The notes beneath the pieces are model-generated. The model was not told the DNA's origin. It did not search any database and saw nothing but the letters and a program-made list of their open reading frames with translations. A stretch of 64,000 bases of DNA from JBFMDN01 sp040753915 (GTDB taxonomy: Bacteria; Desulfobacterota; Desulfomonilia; Desulfomonilales; Desulfomonilaceae): contig JBFMDN010000028.1 in NCBI GenBank assembly GCA_040753915.1, positions 4,125-68,124 on the forward strand. Reading direction: 5' to 3'. Shown here piece by piece: positions 32,638 through 41,445 of this stretch (its first letter is position 1; every line of letters starts with the position of its first letter). The translations under genes and the position numbers were made by a program.

Positions 32638-34290
32638 CTACGATTCTGCTCCCCAACCTCCGCCCCCAGGGGTCTGCACGCTTATCACGTCCCCTTCCTC
32701 TGCACGAAAGGATACCTTGGACGGTAGATCTACCTCCGAGCCATCATGGCGAATCAACACATTCTTGCCACACGCTCCCGGAGAACCTCCGTTCAGGCCA
32801 TAGGGAGGGAATCTCCGCCGTTCGGATATGAGAGTCACTATCGCGGGCCTCAAGACGCGTAAATCTCTTTGAATACCATCTCCTCCAGGGTGTCTTCCTC
32901 TACCTCCTGAGCCTCGTCTTACACAAAACTTCTCGACAAGGAGAGGATAAGCTGCCTCGAGAGCTTCAATAGGAGTGTTCATGGTGTTGGTCATATGGGT
33001 ATGCACAGCAGAAGCCCCAGGGCCGAGCGGTCCGCCACCGGCTCCACCTCCTATGGTTTCGTAGTACGCGAAAAAAGATTGAGTCGGATCAGGATGAGCA
33101 ATGCCGATGGTGACATTGTTCATCGTCCCCTGCGACGCTGCCGGAATCAGGTGCGGTCTCGCAGCAGCAAGAGCAGCGAGCAGCACGTCAACGATTCTTT
33201 GAGAGGTCTCCACATTTCCGCCTGCTACTGCTGCCGGGCGCCTGGCATTGAGCACCGATCCCTCGGGCACCGTAATCGTAAGCGGTCGGAGAGTCCCCGC
33301 GTTTGCTGGGATCTCTTCGGGTAAGATCAATCGAAACACATACAAGACCGCGGATACAGTAATTGCCCTGACCGCGTTCAGATTACCTCTGACCTGAGCA
33401 CCAGATGGGGTGAAATCCACGTGCGCGTTTTCTCCCTCCACAACGATTCTCACTCGAAGCGGAATAGGGGAGTCAGAGAAACCATCGTCATCCAGGTAGT
33501 CTTCAGCTTCATAAGTCCCGTCAGGAATGGACGCCAGAACTCTCCTCACCATTCTTTCCGACCGGTCTTTCAATGCATCCGCGTACAGAACCATTTCCTC
33601 GGCACTACGTCTGCGAGCAATCTCCTCGAGTCGACGGATGCCTTTGTTCAGCGATGCAATTTGAGCCTGAATATCCCCTTCTCGTTCTCTGGGAGTTCTA
33701 ACGTTGGCAAGGAAGAAGGCCAGGATATCGGCATCCAGCTTGCCCGCTTTGACTAATCGCAACGGCGGTACGATGATCCCTTCCTGAAAGATCTCGTCAG
33801 ATATAGGCATCGAACCCGCAGACGTTCCACCGACATCGGCATGATGTGCCCGATTTGAGACATAGAATGTGGGCGTGATGTCGGAATCACGCAGGAAGAC
33901 CGGCGCAACCATTGTCAGGTCAGGCAGATGTGTGCCGCCCATGAAAGGGTCGTTGAGCATGACCACATCCCCACGCTCGAGAGCCATCGTCCTCAGAACT
34001 TCTTTAACCGAAAGAGGAGCGCTTCCCAGATGCACTGGAATGTGCGCGGCTTGGGCCACAAGCTCACCCCCTCGGTCGCAGATCAGGCATGAGAAGTCAC
34101 GCCGTTCCTTGATATTTGGACTCAGCGCTGCTCGACAAAGAGCCGTACCCATTTCTTCAGCCACCGAAGTGAAGAGATTTGCGAAGACTTCAAGAGTCAC
34201 CGGATCGTGCTGCCGAACCGTGGGGGAAGACTGTTCAGATTCGACGCTCATTTCAGGTTGTTCTCGCATGGATTTTTCGCTGGAGACCAT
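32638..34290 (-). CDS. hyuB: Hydantoinase B/oxoprolinase family protein
   Basis: 550 aa, one subunit of an ATP-dependent hydantoinase/oxoprolinase/acetophenone-carboxylase-type enzyme. The N-terminal DPVTLEVFANLFTSVAEEMG, the metal-site block HLPDLTMVAPVF and HHADVGGTSAGSMP, and the C-terminal GGGAGGGPLGPG, RRGSGGRGRHPGGDG and TPGGGGWG are typical HyuB. No hyuA (the ATPase subunit) is adjacent on either side, which is unusual. No clear Shine-Dalgarno precedes the ATG at 34290; downstream Mets at codons 8 and 14 are alternatives. Substrate unknown. Confidence 0.88.
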   Translation of the reverse strand: MVSSEKSMREQPEMSVESEQSSPTVRQHDPVTLEVFANLFTSVAEEMGTALCRAALSPNIKERRDFSCLICDRGGELVAQAAHIPVHLGSAPLSVKEVLRTMALERGDVVMLNDPFMGGTHLPDLTMVAPVFLRDSDITPTFYVSNRAHHADVGGTSAGSMPISDEIFQEGIIVPPLRLVKAGKLDADILAFFLANVRTPREREGDIQAQIASLNKGIRRLEEIARRRSAEEMVLYADALKDRSERMVRRVLASIPDGTYEAEDYLDDDGFSDSPIPLRVRIVVEGENAHVDFTPSGAQVRGNLNAVRAITVSAVLYVFRLILPEEIPANAGTLRPLTITVPEGSVLNARRPAAVAGGNVETSQRIVDVLLAALAAARPHLIPAASQGTMNNVTIGIAHPDPTQSFFAYYETIGGGAGGGPLGPGASAVHTHMTNTMNTPIEALEAAYPLLVEKFCVRRGSGGRGRHPGGDGIQRDLRVLRPAIVTLISERRRFPPYGLNGGSPGACGKNVLIRHDGSEVDLPSKVSFRAEEGDVISVQTPGGGGWGAES

Positions 34291-34312
34291 GGCCGGGAGG
34301 AGACAGCGAGGC

Positions 34313-34681
34313 TCACTGAACTTTGAGAACTTCTTGGGCGAATTCTATATCAATAGTTTCCGGGTCCTGTGAGTGAACCTTGATAAGATGCCTCAGGTGA
34401 ACCAGACTATCCAGATCTATTCTCGTAAACTTTACTGCCATGCCCTCTTCCTCCTTACGAACCACTTCCCCTTCGATTTCAATCTTTAGCAGACTCTTGG
34501 GACCGATCAAGTCAATGTGCAGTATGCAGGGGGCGCCCTCGGGAAGGGGTGTTTTCAAGGCAATAAACGCCCCGCCAAGGCTTATATCTCTGAGGCGATG
34601 GGATATGGCCACATGATCATCAGTAACCACTCGAATTTCCGTCTCAAAGGGGGTCCGAGTGAACTTCCGTTTCTCATTCAT
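34313..34681 (-). CDS. PilZ-domain protein
   Basis: A 122-aa single PilZ domain, probable cyclic-di-GMP receptor. The RKFTRTPFETEIRV start contains the RxxxR-like signature region (RKFTR), followed by RLRDISLGGAFIAL, matching the D/N-x-S-x-x-G motif. I use the ATG at 34681 with AAGG about ten bases upstream; an open frame continues 30 codons further without similarity. It is 22 bases upstream of hyuB and downstream of infC on the same strand; a regulatory link to motility or polysaccharide cannot be specified. Confidence 0.83.
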   Translation of the reverse strand: MNEKRKFTRTPFETEIRVVTDDHVAISHRLRDISLGGAFIALKTPLPEGAPCILHIDLIGPKSLLKIEIEGEVVRKEEEGMAVKFTRIDLDSLVHLRHLIKVHSQDPETIDIEFAQEVLKVQ

Positions 34682-34848
34682 TAGCTTGGGGCCTTCCGTG
34701 CACATCCGATTCCGAATTGCACGATCGACGAGGCGTTGACGAGAAATCAGCGTTCCTATTCCGAGCACCAAAAGACCGATACTCGGAAAAGGTCCACCCC
34801 TTCCCTTCCATCAAGGCCATTTCCTGGCCATCCGAAACCGACCTTGCC

Positions 34849-35385
34849 CTATTTCGGACCTAGCACCATCGTCATGTTGCGGCCTTCGAACTTTGGCGGT
34901 TGTTCCACAGCCCCTTCAGTACCAACCATCTCCAGAACTTTGTCTAGCAATTTTCTTGCTTGATCCGGATGGGTAATCTCTCGGCCACGAAACATGACAG
35001 TCACTTTTACCTTGTTCTTCTCGGAAAGGAACTCCAGGAGCTTCTTGACCTTGTATTCGAGGTCGTGTTCTTCCGTTTTCGGTCTTAGCTTAACTTCCTT
35101 CAGGGTTACGGTGGCTTGCTTTTTCTTTCGCTCGTGTTCCTTCTTACTCTCTTCGTACCGATACTTCCCATAGTCCATTATCTTGCAGACTGGGGGATCG
35201 GAGTTCGGTGCAACTTCGACGAGGTCCAGGCCAAACTCTTCAGCTTTTCTCAGAGCCGTCGATACGTCAAGAATTCCGAGTTGTTCGCCCTCTGGGGCGA
35301 TCACTCTCACCCTGTCGGCTCGAATCTTCTGGTTCACCCTGACCTTGGGTTCCGCAGGCACGGCACCTCTTGGTCTTCCTCTCAT
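34849..35385 (-). CDS. infC: Translation initiation factor IF-3
   Basis: Binds the 30S subunit and controls start-codon and initiator-tRNA fidelity. Both domains are visible: KVRVNQKIRADRVRVIAPEG and CKIMDYGKYRYEESKKEHE in the N-domain, a basic linker helix, and VKLRPKTEEHDLEYK, VKVTVMFRGREITHP in the C-domain. 178 aa is normal. Start is an ordinary ATG at 35385, preceded by AAGGGGGG, and lies immediately after a TAG of the upstream frame. Unlike in most bacteria, thrS, rpmI and rplT are not next to it. Confidence 0.95.
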   Translation of the reverse strand: MRGRPRGAVPAEPKVRVNQKIRADRVRVIAPEGEQLGILDVSTALRKAEEFGLDLVEVAPNSDPPVCKIMDYGKYRYEESKKEHERKKKQATVTLKEVKLRPKTEEHDLEYKVKKLLEFLSEKNKVKVTVMFRGREITHPDQARKLLDKVLEMVGTEGAVEQPPKFEGRNMTMVLGPK

Positions 35386-36052
35386 CTACAACGCCCCCCT
35401 TGGTAATAGAACCTCTGTCGCTATCATTGTTTTTCCTGATAGACGAGCTGCCACTTCTCCGTGAGAATATGCCGAAAACTTATCCACGCCCAACTCCTCA
35501 ATTGTCTCTTCGCTCTGCTTGCTGGTGCCAAAAGCACGATTCTCCAATGCCTTGTGGCCAAGAATGGTCACGCTCGGGAACGTCTGATTCCCGCGAGTCA
35601 CAAATCCGCGAGCCGGCCTCTTGCATATTCGGGTTTTCCTGCACGCTCACGCGGCCGCACATCACCCTGTTAACCACTAGCCCCTCGTACCCGCTCACGC
35701 GGTGATGGGCCGTCGTGGTCACGTAGAATGGCAAACCCATAATGTGCAGGGTACAATCCCGGCAAGCTCTCAATCCCCGGTCAGAAACAAACATCGCAGA
35801 GTCTACCTCTCTCGGCCGGCTCAAAGGGACCGCAAGATCGATCCCTCGACTCTGTAGTTCCGGGGAAACAACATCCTCGTATACAGGATTCTCTCGCAAT
35901 TTTTCGGCGGTGGCGATGCCTGATGGATAGAATGTTGACTTACGCTTGACCTGAATCTCGATGACCGGCATCATGCTATGAAGTTCGCAATACGGCGGCT
36001 GGATGGGTTGGGTGACCCGTTTAGTATCATCGACGTGCCATTCCTCCTGCAA
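35386..36052 (-). pseudogene. Possible frameshifted gene upstream of infC
   Basis: Two overlapping minus-strand frames look like parts of one protein: 36052 to about 35630 in one frame (ending ...LVVNRVMCGRVSVQENPN) and about 35640 to 35386 in another (ICKRPARGFVTRGNQTFPSV... to EVLLPRGAL). A one-base shift near 35620-35645 would join them into ~220 residues. The second frame's TAG abuts the infC ATG (TAGATG), as in coupled genes. The first segment has a CRDC motif. I do not recognise the family; either a sequencing error, a decaying gene or two chance frames. Confidence 0.4.
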
Positions 36053-36091
36053 GGTTCGAGGTATCTCGCTGCCTTCTGATCGGTGCTTACG

Positions 36092-36166
36092 TGGTAGGCG
36101 CGTGGGGATTTGAACCCCAGACCCTCACCGCGTCAAGGTGATGCTCTCCCCCTGAGCTACGCGCCT
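36092..36166 (-). tRNA. tRNA-Val (anticodon GAC), CCA encoded
   Basis: Minus-strand cloverleaf: acceptor AGGCGCG/CGCGCCT, D arm GCTC/GAGC, anticodon stem TCACC/GGTGA with loop TTGACGC (anticodon GAC), T-loop TTCAAAT, discriminator A, and encoded CCA at 36092-36094. Confidence 0.95.
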
Positions 36167-36320
36167 AAGACTCGACTTCAACGATTAGCAACAGAAAAAA
36201 CAATTGTCAAGGGCAAAACAGTGTTTCGACGTCTCGATACACTGAACCCACTGTGACAAACAGATCATGCGGCTGCGCAGGAAAACGTCCCAGCCGTGGC
36301 AAACCTCAATAACCTTTGTA

Positions 36321-36992
36321 CTATCGCGTTCCGTTCATGGATAATCGTCCCGCGCGAGGAATTTCTCCCCCCATGCCCGGTAAGGACCGTCGCTGCGTTA
36401 CCAGTGACTGTATCAAAGCTAATGCAGATCGGTCGTTCCAACGGGCAGCCCCCACGCTGTATCCTACCGCCTTTCCCTGGCTGTCTACAATGTACGTCGT
36501 GGGAAAGCCAGGGACTTCCAGGATCGCTTCCTTGCTCGGATTAACGAGAAACGCCGTCTTCTTTCCCGACATGGTCACAACTTTCAGCTCGTATCCTTGG
36601 CCCCCATCAAACAGGATGGGAAAGGGTGCTCCATGTGTTGATGCATGGTTTATAACCGCCTGAGGAGGATCGACGAGATTCACCCCGAGGATTTCCAAAT
36701 CCGCAGGGGAAAAAGTCTGTTTGAGCTGATGGAGGAGCGGCTCTTCATACCGGCACGCTGGACAGTTTATGGACCAGAAATGAAGGAGGATTACTTTGCC
36801 GCGATAATTGTTCAACGAGACTGTCTGCCCGTTTGGTGTCTTCAGAACCAAGGGCGCCACCGGGTGGGGTGCAGGAAACAAGAAGATGTTCGCGTTGGCA
36901 GCCAGATCAGTGGCGTGAGCCACGGTGGGGTTCACAGCGGGCAGTGCAAAGAGGACAGTTGCAAGGATAATTGGAGCATAAGATAACCGCAT
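36321..36992 (-). CDS. Exported TlpA/ResA-like thioredoxin-fold protein
   Basis: 223 aa. Signal peptide at the N-terminus (SYAPIILATVLFALPAVNPT), then a thioredoxin fold with redox motif WSINCPACRYEEP (CPAC), the LNNYRGKVILLHFW strand before it, and the cis-Pro-like GFPTTYIVDSQG near residue 165-180. It thus resembles periplasmic TlpA/ResA disulfide reductases (thioredoxin-like, often for cytochrome c maturation). The ATG at 36992 has GGGAGGT close upstream. A cytochrome gene is not nearby, so the target is unknown. Confidence 0.85.
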   Translation of the reverse strand: MRLSYAPIILATVLFALPAVNPTVAHATDLAANANIFLFPAPHPVAPLVLKTPNGQTVSLNNYRGKVILLHFWSINCPACRYEEPLLHQLKQTFSPADLEILGVNLVDPPQAVINHASTHGAPFPILFDGGQGYELKVVTMSGKKTAFLVNPSKEAILEVPGFPTTYIVDSQGKAVGYSVGAARWNDRSALALIQSLVTQRRSLPGMGGEIPRAGRLSMNGTR

Positions 36993-37280
36993 AATACCTC
37001 CCAACTTCTTCAATACATATGAATATCCTCATTATACCATATCATCTGCCGTGTCAACTCTTTTCAATCTTCGATAGCTCTCGTACTCAGCAAGACCGGC
37101 CCGGTTGGAATCCCGCCCCTACCACTGGCTATCGGCACGAGTCTTCCGTAGCGCCGGCGTCCCGCCGGTACTCTTGTCTTGAAACTCTCTTGCAGAAAGT
37201 TCGGATCTGAAGCCACCCATCTGCAAAGACACATTTCAAACCCCATCTCCGAAATCTGCACAATCTACGGATTTTTCTCG

Positions 37281-37327
37281 GTAGGACGGGCATCCTGCAG
37301 TGGGACGGGCATCCGAAACTGTCTCGG
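37281..37327. repeat. Dispersed GACGGGC-type intergenic repeat, copy 4
   Basis: GTAGGACGGGCATCCTGCAG followed by TGGGACGGGCATCC, which abuts the GAAACTGTCTC end of element B. Closely resembles the start of copy 1 (GTGGGACGGGCATCCTG). Confidence 0.65.
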
Positions 37328-37529
37328 AATTGCGGCAAATGTTAAGATCGTGGCACGCTTCTTTTTTAGCACCCTCACCCTGGCCCTCTTCCGAAGGGAG
37401 AGGGGACTTGCAACCGCCCGGAATGACAGAGCCCTCTCCCTCTGGGAGAGGGTGGGGTGAGGGCTCCATGGGCAGTATCCTCTCTCACCGTACCACTTTT
37501 TCTGCTGTTTCCCGAGTTTTGAGACATTT
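37314..37529. repeat. MITE-like element B
   Basis: Same plan as element A: left end GAAACTGTCTC (37315-37325), right end GAGACATTTTC (37520-37530, one mismatch from perfect), internal GCACCCTCACCCTGGCCCTC and GGGTGGGGTGAGGG blocks with a CCCTCTCCC/GGGAGAGGG hairpin between. About 215 bp. It is flanked on both sides by GACGGGC-type repeat pieces, as if it split one copy. Confidence 0.7.
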
Positions 37530-37532
37530 TCA

Positions 37533-37590
37533 TCTTGCCCGTCATCCTTAGCAATAAACGGGCGAGACGCCCGTTCTACCGGATTCTCAC
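37533..37590. repeat. Dispersed GACGGGC-type intergenic repeat, copy 5
   Basis: CTTGCCCGTCATCCTTAGCA then ATAAACGGGCGAGACGCCCG and TTCTACCGGATT. Shares ACGGGCGAGAC(G/A)CCCGTTCTACCGGATT with copy 1. Confidence 0.7.
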
Positions 37591-37741
37591 CAGGGAATGA
37601 CACCAATCCGGATGCCGGCTCCTCGTGCCAGCAGTAAAGAGGCCGACCGCCGGTCGCCTCTCCCTTGCGCGGGCATTTTCCTCATGGACACTCGGCCCTG
37701 TTTCATCTATGCTCGGTGGAATTATCGGAAAGGAGCAGATC

Positions 37742-38323
37742 ATGAGTATTGGTAAGGGATTCAGGATAGGGATCTGTGCGGCGTTATTTGTTTCTGGAGC
37801 CTTGTTTCTTCCCGTCAGGTGCGAAGCCACAGATCTGAAGGACCTCAAGCTTGGGCACGTGAGCCTCCCCGACGTGTACAACGCGTCCCAAAGGCTCAAG
37901 GCGGCCGTGCAAGAAATCGAAGAGCTGCGTACGAACGCCCAGGCACAGTTGTCAATCGTGGCCAAGGAAATCCAGGAGATTAACGACAAGCTGCGAAAGG
38001 GAAAAGGAGCACTCAAACCCGAGGAGGAGGAGGCGCTGAGAACAGAGCTGAAAGAAAAATCTGAAAAGCTGGAGAGCGGGCAGAACGATGTTCGCGTCAA
38101 AGCTGCGTTCAAGCAGAGGTCTGTTCAGAATGTCCTGAAGCATCAGATCCCCAAGGCCCTGGAAGAAGTGGCTAAGAAACAAGGACTCTCCATAATCCTT
38201 TGGGATAGTGCCCTCGCATATGGTCCACAGATTCCCAATGTCTCCAAAGAAGTTGCCGAAGTGTTGGACGCCATGCCGGCAGTAGAGAAGGGACCGGACC
38301 AGGCTCCGCCGGCACAACGGTAG
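37742..38323 (+). CDS. OmpH/Skp-family periplasmic protein
   Basis: 193 aa. Signal peptide (FRIGICAALFVSGALFLPVR, residues ~6-25), then a Skp/OmpH-like fold: a short beta strand (LGHVSLPDVYNASQRLK), two long charged coiled-coil helices (about residues 60-145, rich in Glu/Lys with EEEEALRTELKEKSEKLE) and a C-terminal strand (LSIILWDSALAYG). Skp chaperones hold unfolded outer-membrane proteins. The ATG at 37742 has GGAG six bases upstream. Skp usually sits beside bamA and lpxD; here it lies alone, just before lpdA, so a different client is possible. Confidence 0.78.
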   Translation: MSIGKGFRIGICAALFVSGALFLPVRCEATDLKDLKLGHVSLPDVYNASQRLKAAVQEIEELRTNAQAQLSIVAKEIQEINDKLRKGKGALKPEEEEALRTELKEKSEKLESGQNDVRVKAAFKQRSVQNVLKHQIPKALEEVAKKQGLSIILWDSALAYGPQIPNVSKEVAEVLDAMPAVEKGPDQAPPAQR

Positions 38324-38441
38324 CGCCGGAGACTGGTTCCACGCGCGATCGACTGGAGATATCCGCGCCGAGGTTGAATGCGGCAAGACCCCTAAATCTC
38401 AGCAACCGCTATAGTGCTTGAGAAATGGGAAGGGAATCGCC

Positions 38442-39848
38442 ATGGCGTACACGCATGACATGGTTGTCATCGGGGGCGGCCCGGGTGGCTATGTCTCAGC
38501 GCTGAAGGCCCGGAATCTGGGACTCCGGGTTGCTCTCATCGAAAGAAACAAAGTTGGGGGTGTGTGTCTTAATGAAGGCTGCATCCCCACAAAGACGTTA
38601 CTTGCAGACGTGGAGGGAGTTTTTTGGCTTCATCGCGCCGCACGTGACGGAATAATCGCGGAGCTTCCCACGGTCAATTTTGCGGCCATGTCCAGGCGGA
38701 AAGCAGCCGTGGTCGACAAAATGGTGTCTAACCTGGAAAAGCTCCTGTTGGATTCGGGAGTGGACCTCATCAAGGGCTCCGCGTCTATTCCGCGCCCCGG
38801 TCTGGTGGTCAGCGACTCCGGAACGGAGTTAACCACAGGTCATATCGTAATTGCTACAGGGTCCTGTGCATGGGTTCCTCCCATACCTGGGTCCAATCTC
38901 CCAGGCGTGATTACCACCACGGAAATACTTGAATTGGAATCTCTCCCAAAGCGGTTGGTCATCATTGGCGCGGGTGTGATAGGGCAAGAATTTGCCGCGA
39001 TGTTCGCCGCGCTCGGAAGCCAGGTGTCGGTGCTGGAAGCTCTGGACAGGATCCTCGTCGAGGTGGACGGAGAAATAGCACGACGCTATGGATCCCTCTT
39101 GGCGGGACGGGGAATCAAGACCGAAGTGGGGGTCAGGGTCCGAGGTATTTCGCGAGAGGGAGAAACTCTGCGAGTAACGTACACAAAGAAAGACCGGGAA
39201 AAGACCCTCGATGGGGATCTAGTGCTGATGGCAACGGGCCGACGCCCCTCTTTCGGCGGACTCGGCATCGATCGCCTCGGAATTGCCCTGAATGCAGGAG
39301 CCATCGCCGTGGACGAGAGACTAATGACATCGGTCCCCGGCATTTATGCCATCGGTGATGTGCTCGGACGAAAGATGCTGGCCCACGTAGCCTCGCACCA
39401 CGGGGAGCTGGTTTCGGAGATAATATCGGGACGCGCGAAGCGGGTGATGAACGAGGTCGTTCCTTCCTGTATATTTACCGTCCCCGAGATAGCCTGGGTG
39501 GGATTGACGGAACAAGAGGCACAATCGGCAGGACTGCGGTATCGCACAAGCTCGTTTGCTCTGGCTGCCAGCGGCAAAGCCCAGGCAGCGGGACAGACCA
39601 ACGGTCTGATCAAGCTCATTGAGAATCTCGACACCGGAAAGCTCATAGGGGCCCACTTCATGGGGCCCCACGTGTCGGAGCTCGTCGGAGAGCTCACTTT
39701 GGCGATCCGTGCTGGTATGGCAGCCGAGGACATCGTGAACACGATCCATCCTCATCCGACCATTTCCGAGTCAGTTCACGAAGCTGCGCTGGGATTCCTC
39801 GACGGTCCTCTTCACGCACAATCGAGAGTACGAAAGGGAGCAGGATGA
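38442..39848 (+). CDS. lpdA: Dihydrolipoamide dehydrogenase (E3)
   Basis: 468-aa flavoprotein disulfide reductase that reoxidises dihydrolipoyl groups with NAD+. FAD motif VVIGGGPGGYVSALKA, the redox pair GGVCLNEGCIPTK, the NAD-binding VIIGAGVIGQEFAAMFAALG, a second FAD block YAIGDVLGRKMLAHVA, and the C-terminal HPHPTISESVHEA with the catalytic His-Glu are all present. I use the ATG at 38442, preceded by GGAAGGGA. It is the first gene of what looks like a lipoyl operon, with 25 bases to the ligase gene. No E2 or GcvH gene is in the window. Confidence 0.95.
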   Translation: MAYTHDMVVIGGGPGGYVSALKARNLGLRVALIERNKVGGVCLNEGCIPTKTLLADVEGVFWLHRAARDGIIAELPTVNFAAMSRRKAAVVDKMVSNLEKLLLDSGVDLIKGSASIPRPGLVVSDSGTELTTGHIVIATGSCAWVPPIPGSNLPGVITTTEILELESLPKRLVIIGAGVIGQEFAAMFAALGSQVSVLEALDRILVEVDGEIARRYGSLLAGRGIKTEVGVRVRGISREGETLRVTYTKKDREKTLDGDLVLMATGRRPSFGGLGIDRLGIALNAGAIAVDERLMTSVPGIYAIGDVLGRKMLAHVASHHGELVSEIISGRAKRVMNEVVPSCIFTVPEIAWVGLTEQEAQSAGLRYRTSSFALAASGKAQAAGQTNGLIKLIENLDTGKLIGAHFMGPHVSELVGELTLAIRAGMAAEDIVNTIHPHPTISESVHEAALGFLDGPLHAQSRVRKGAG

Positions 39849-39873
39849 GCGTAGAATTGGTCAGGAGCAGCGC

Positions 39874-41445
39874 ATGAAGGAGTTTCGTCTGCTCGACACC
39901 GGGAAGCTTTCAGCAGCGGCCAATATGGCCCTGGACGAGATAGTGCTCGGTGAAGTTGCTGGAGGTGCCTCGCCACCGACTCTGAGATTCCTCCAATTTG
40001 ATCCTCCAGCCGCGCTCGTGGGGTATCATCAGGATGTGAGCCACGAAATCCGGGTCGACTTTTGCCGCGAGCATGGAATAGAGATTAACCGCCGGCACAC
40101 GGGCGGTGGGGCCATTTTGTTCCAACCATCTGCCCTGGGATGGGAGATGTTCGGTGTTCCGGGCGAGCCACCGTTTGCAGGAACATACGAGGCAATCCTT
40201 TTCAACATATGTTCCATCGCGGCGGAAGGTCTTTCCCGCCTGGGCATCCCTGCCCAATTCCGGCCCCGCAACGACATCGAGGTGGAAGGAAGAAAGATTT
40301 CGGGAACCGGTGGGACCGTGATATCGGGGGGGTTCATGTTTCAGGGAACGGTGCTCGTCCAAAACGAGATCGAGCTTTTCTTGAAAGCGCTGCGCGTCCC
40401 GGTGGAAAAGCTCAAGAAGCGAGAAATCGAATCTCTCATGGAGAGGATCTGTTTCCTCTCGGATCTGATGCGCCCCACACCTAAGGTCGATCTGGTGAAA
40501 CTGGCACTTGCCAGTGCGTTCACTGACGCACTCGGCATCCGACTGGTGCCATCGGGGCTTACGGATCAAGAACAGCAGCTACTGAAAGCTCGAATATCGT
40601 ACTTTCAATCAGAAGAATGGATATTCTCCCATTCACGTCCTGCCGATGAGTCCGAACCCCTTCGAGAGATTATGCAAACCGCAGCAGGGACCCTTCGGGT
40701 ACATCTTTGGCTCGCCCCCGGCGGGCGGCGAGTGAGACAAGCCCTGGTTACCGGTGATTTTTTCGCGCTTCCCCAACGCTTCGTACATGACCTCGAGGCA
40801 GCGCTCGTGGGGGTGACGATCGACGGGGATTCCCTCCGGAGTACGGTCTTGTCTTTTTTCGATTCGTACGACGGCTGTTTGTTGGGAATCAAGCCCCATG
40901 AGGTCGCTGCAGCGATCTCCACGGCTGGTGAACGACGGCGGCTGGTGGATGCAGAGCTCTCGGCTCAAGACGTCAATGATCTCTTTTTGCTCAATGTGAG
41001 CCCCAAGGAGTTGTACGGGGAACGGCCCCGGTGGCTTCTCCTACCGTACTGCTCCAAGAGCCTGGCGTGTCCATATCGGGAAATCCCAGGATGCGACGAA
41101 TGTGGAGCATGCGAAATAGCGGAATGCTTTGCTCTCGCCAAGAGCTTTAATATGAACCCTATAACAGTCCAAAGCTTCGAGCATTTGATGGAAGTCCTCA
41201 GAAAGGAGTGCGAAGGAAAAGAAGGGCTCTACGTGGGCTCCTGTTGCGAGGCATTCTATTCGAAGCACAGGCGCGAGATGGAGGAGATAAACGCGCGAGG
41301 GGTGATAGTGAATCTGGACTCGACGACATGTTACGATCTGGGCAAAGGAACGGCGGCATACAAGGGGAGATTCGATAACAAGACCTACCTCAACCTGTCT
41401 CTTATTGAGAAAACTATGAGACGTCTCCATGCCACTGCCCGTTGA
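39874..41445 (+). CDS. lplA: Lipoate/octanoate-protein ligase fused to DUF116
   Basis: 523 aa. Residues ~1-265 form an LplA-like BPL/LplA domain: NMALDEIVL, the RRHTGGGAILF motif, RPRNDIEVEGRKISGTGG (catalytic Lys) and GTVLVQNE. A short lipoate-ligase accessory region follows to ~350. Residues ~380-515 match DUF116: PYCSKSLACPYREIPGC, CDECGACEIAECFALAK, GSCCEAFYSKH and DSTTCYDLGKGTAAYKG, with ten or so cysteines that could hold an iron-sulfur cluster. ATG at 39874 has AGGAG six bases upstream. The ligase would transfer octanoate or lipoate to carrier proteins; the DUF116 part is of unknown role, perhaps handing intermediates to the downstream radical SAM enzymes. Confidence 0.88.
   Translation: MKEFRLLDTGKLSAAANMALDEIVLGEVAGGASPPTLRFLQFDPPAALVGYHQDVSHEIRVDFCREHGIEINRRHTGGGAILFQPSALGWEMFGVPGEPPFAGTYEAILFNICSIAAEGLSRLGIPAQFRPRNDIEVEGRKISGTGGTVISGGFMFQGTVLVQNEIELFLKALRVPVEKLKKREIESLMERICFLSDLMRPTPKVDLVKLALASAFTDALGIRLVPSGLTDQEQQLLKARISYFQSEEWIFSHSRPADESEPLREIMQTAAGTLRVHLWLAPGGRRVRQALVTGDFFALPQRFVHDLEAALVGVTIDGDSLRSTVLSFFDSYDGCLLGIKPHEVAAAISTAGERRRLVDAELSAQDVNDLFLLNVSPKELYGERPRWLLLPYCSKSLACPYREIPGCDECGACEIAECFALAKSFNMNPITVQSFEHLMEVLRKECEGKEGLYVGSCCEAFYSKHRREMEEINARGVIVNLDSTTCYDLGKGTAAYKGRFDNKTYLNLSLIEKTMRRLHATAR

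Larger units (their letters stand above)
37014..37741. other. Repeat-rich spacer
   Basis: About 730 bases with no convincing gene, bearing a probable third partial copy of the 135-bp repeat (37095-37170), GACGGGC-type copies 4 and 5 (37281-37327 and 37533-37590), and MITE-like element B between them (37314-37529). It separates the TlpA-like gene from the divergent OmpH/Skp-like gene. Confidence 0.7.

Noticed and set aside
40029..40337. Antisense frames within lplA
   Set aside because: Explained by codon bias of the real gene on the opposite strand; no ribosome-binding site or family features.
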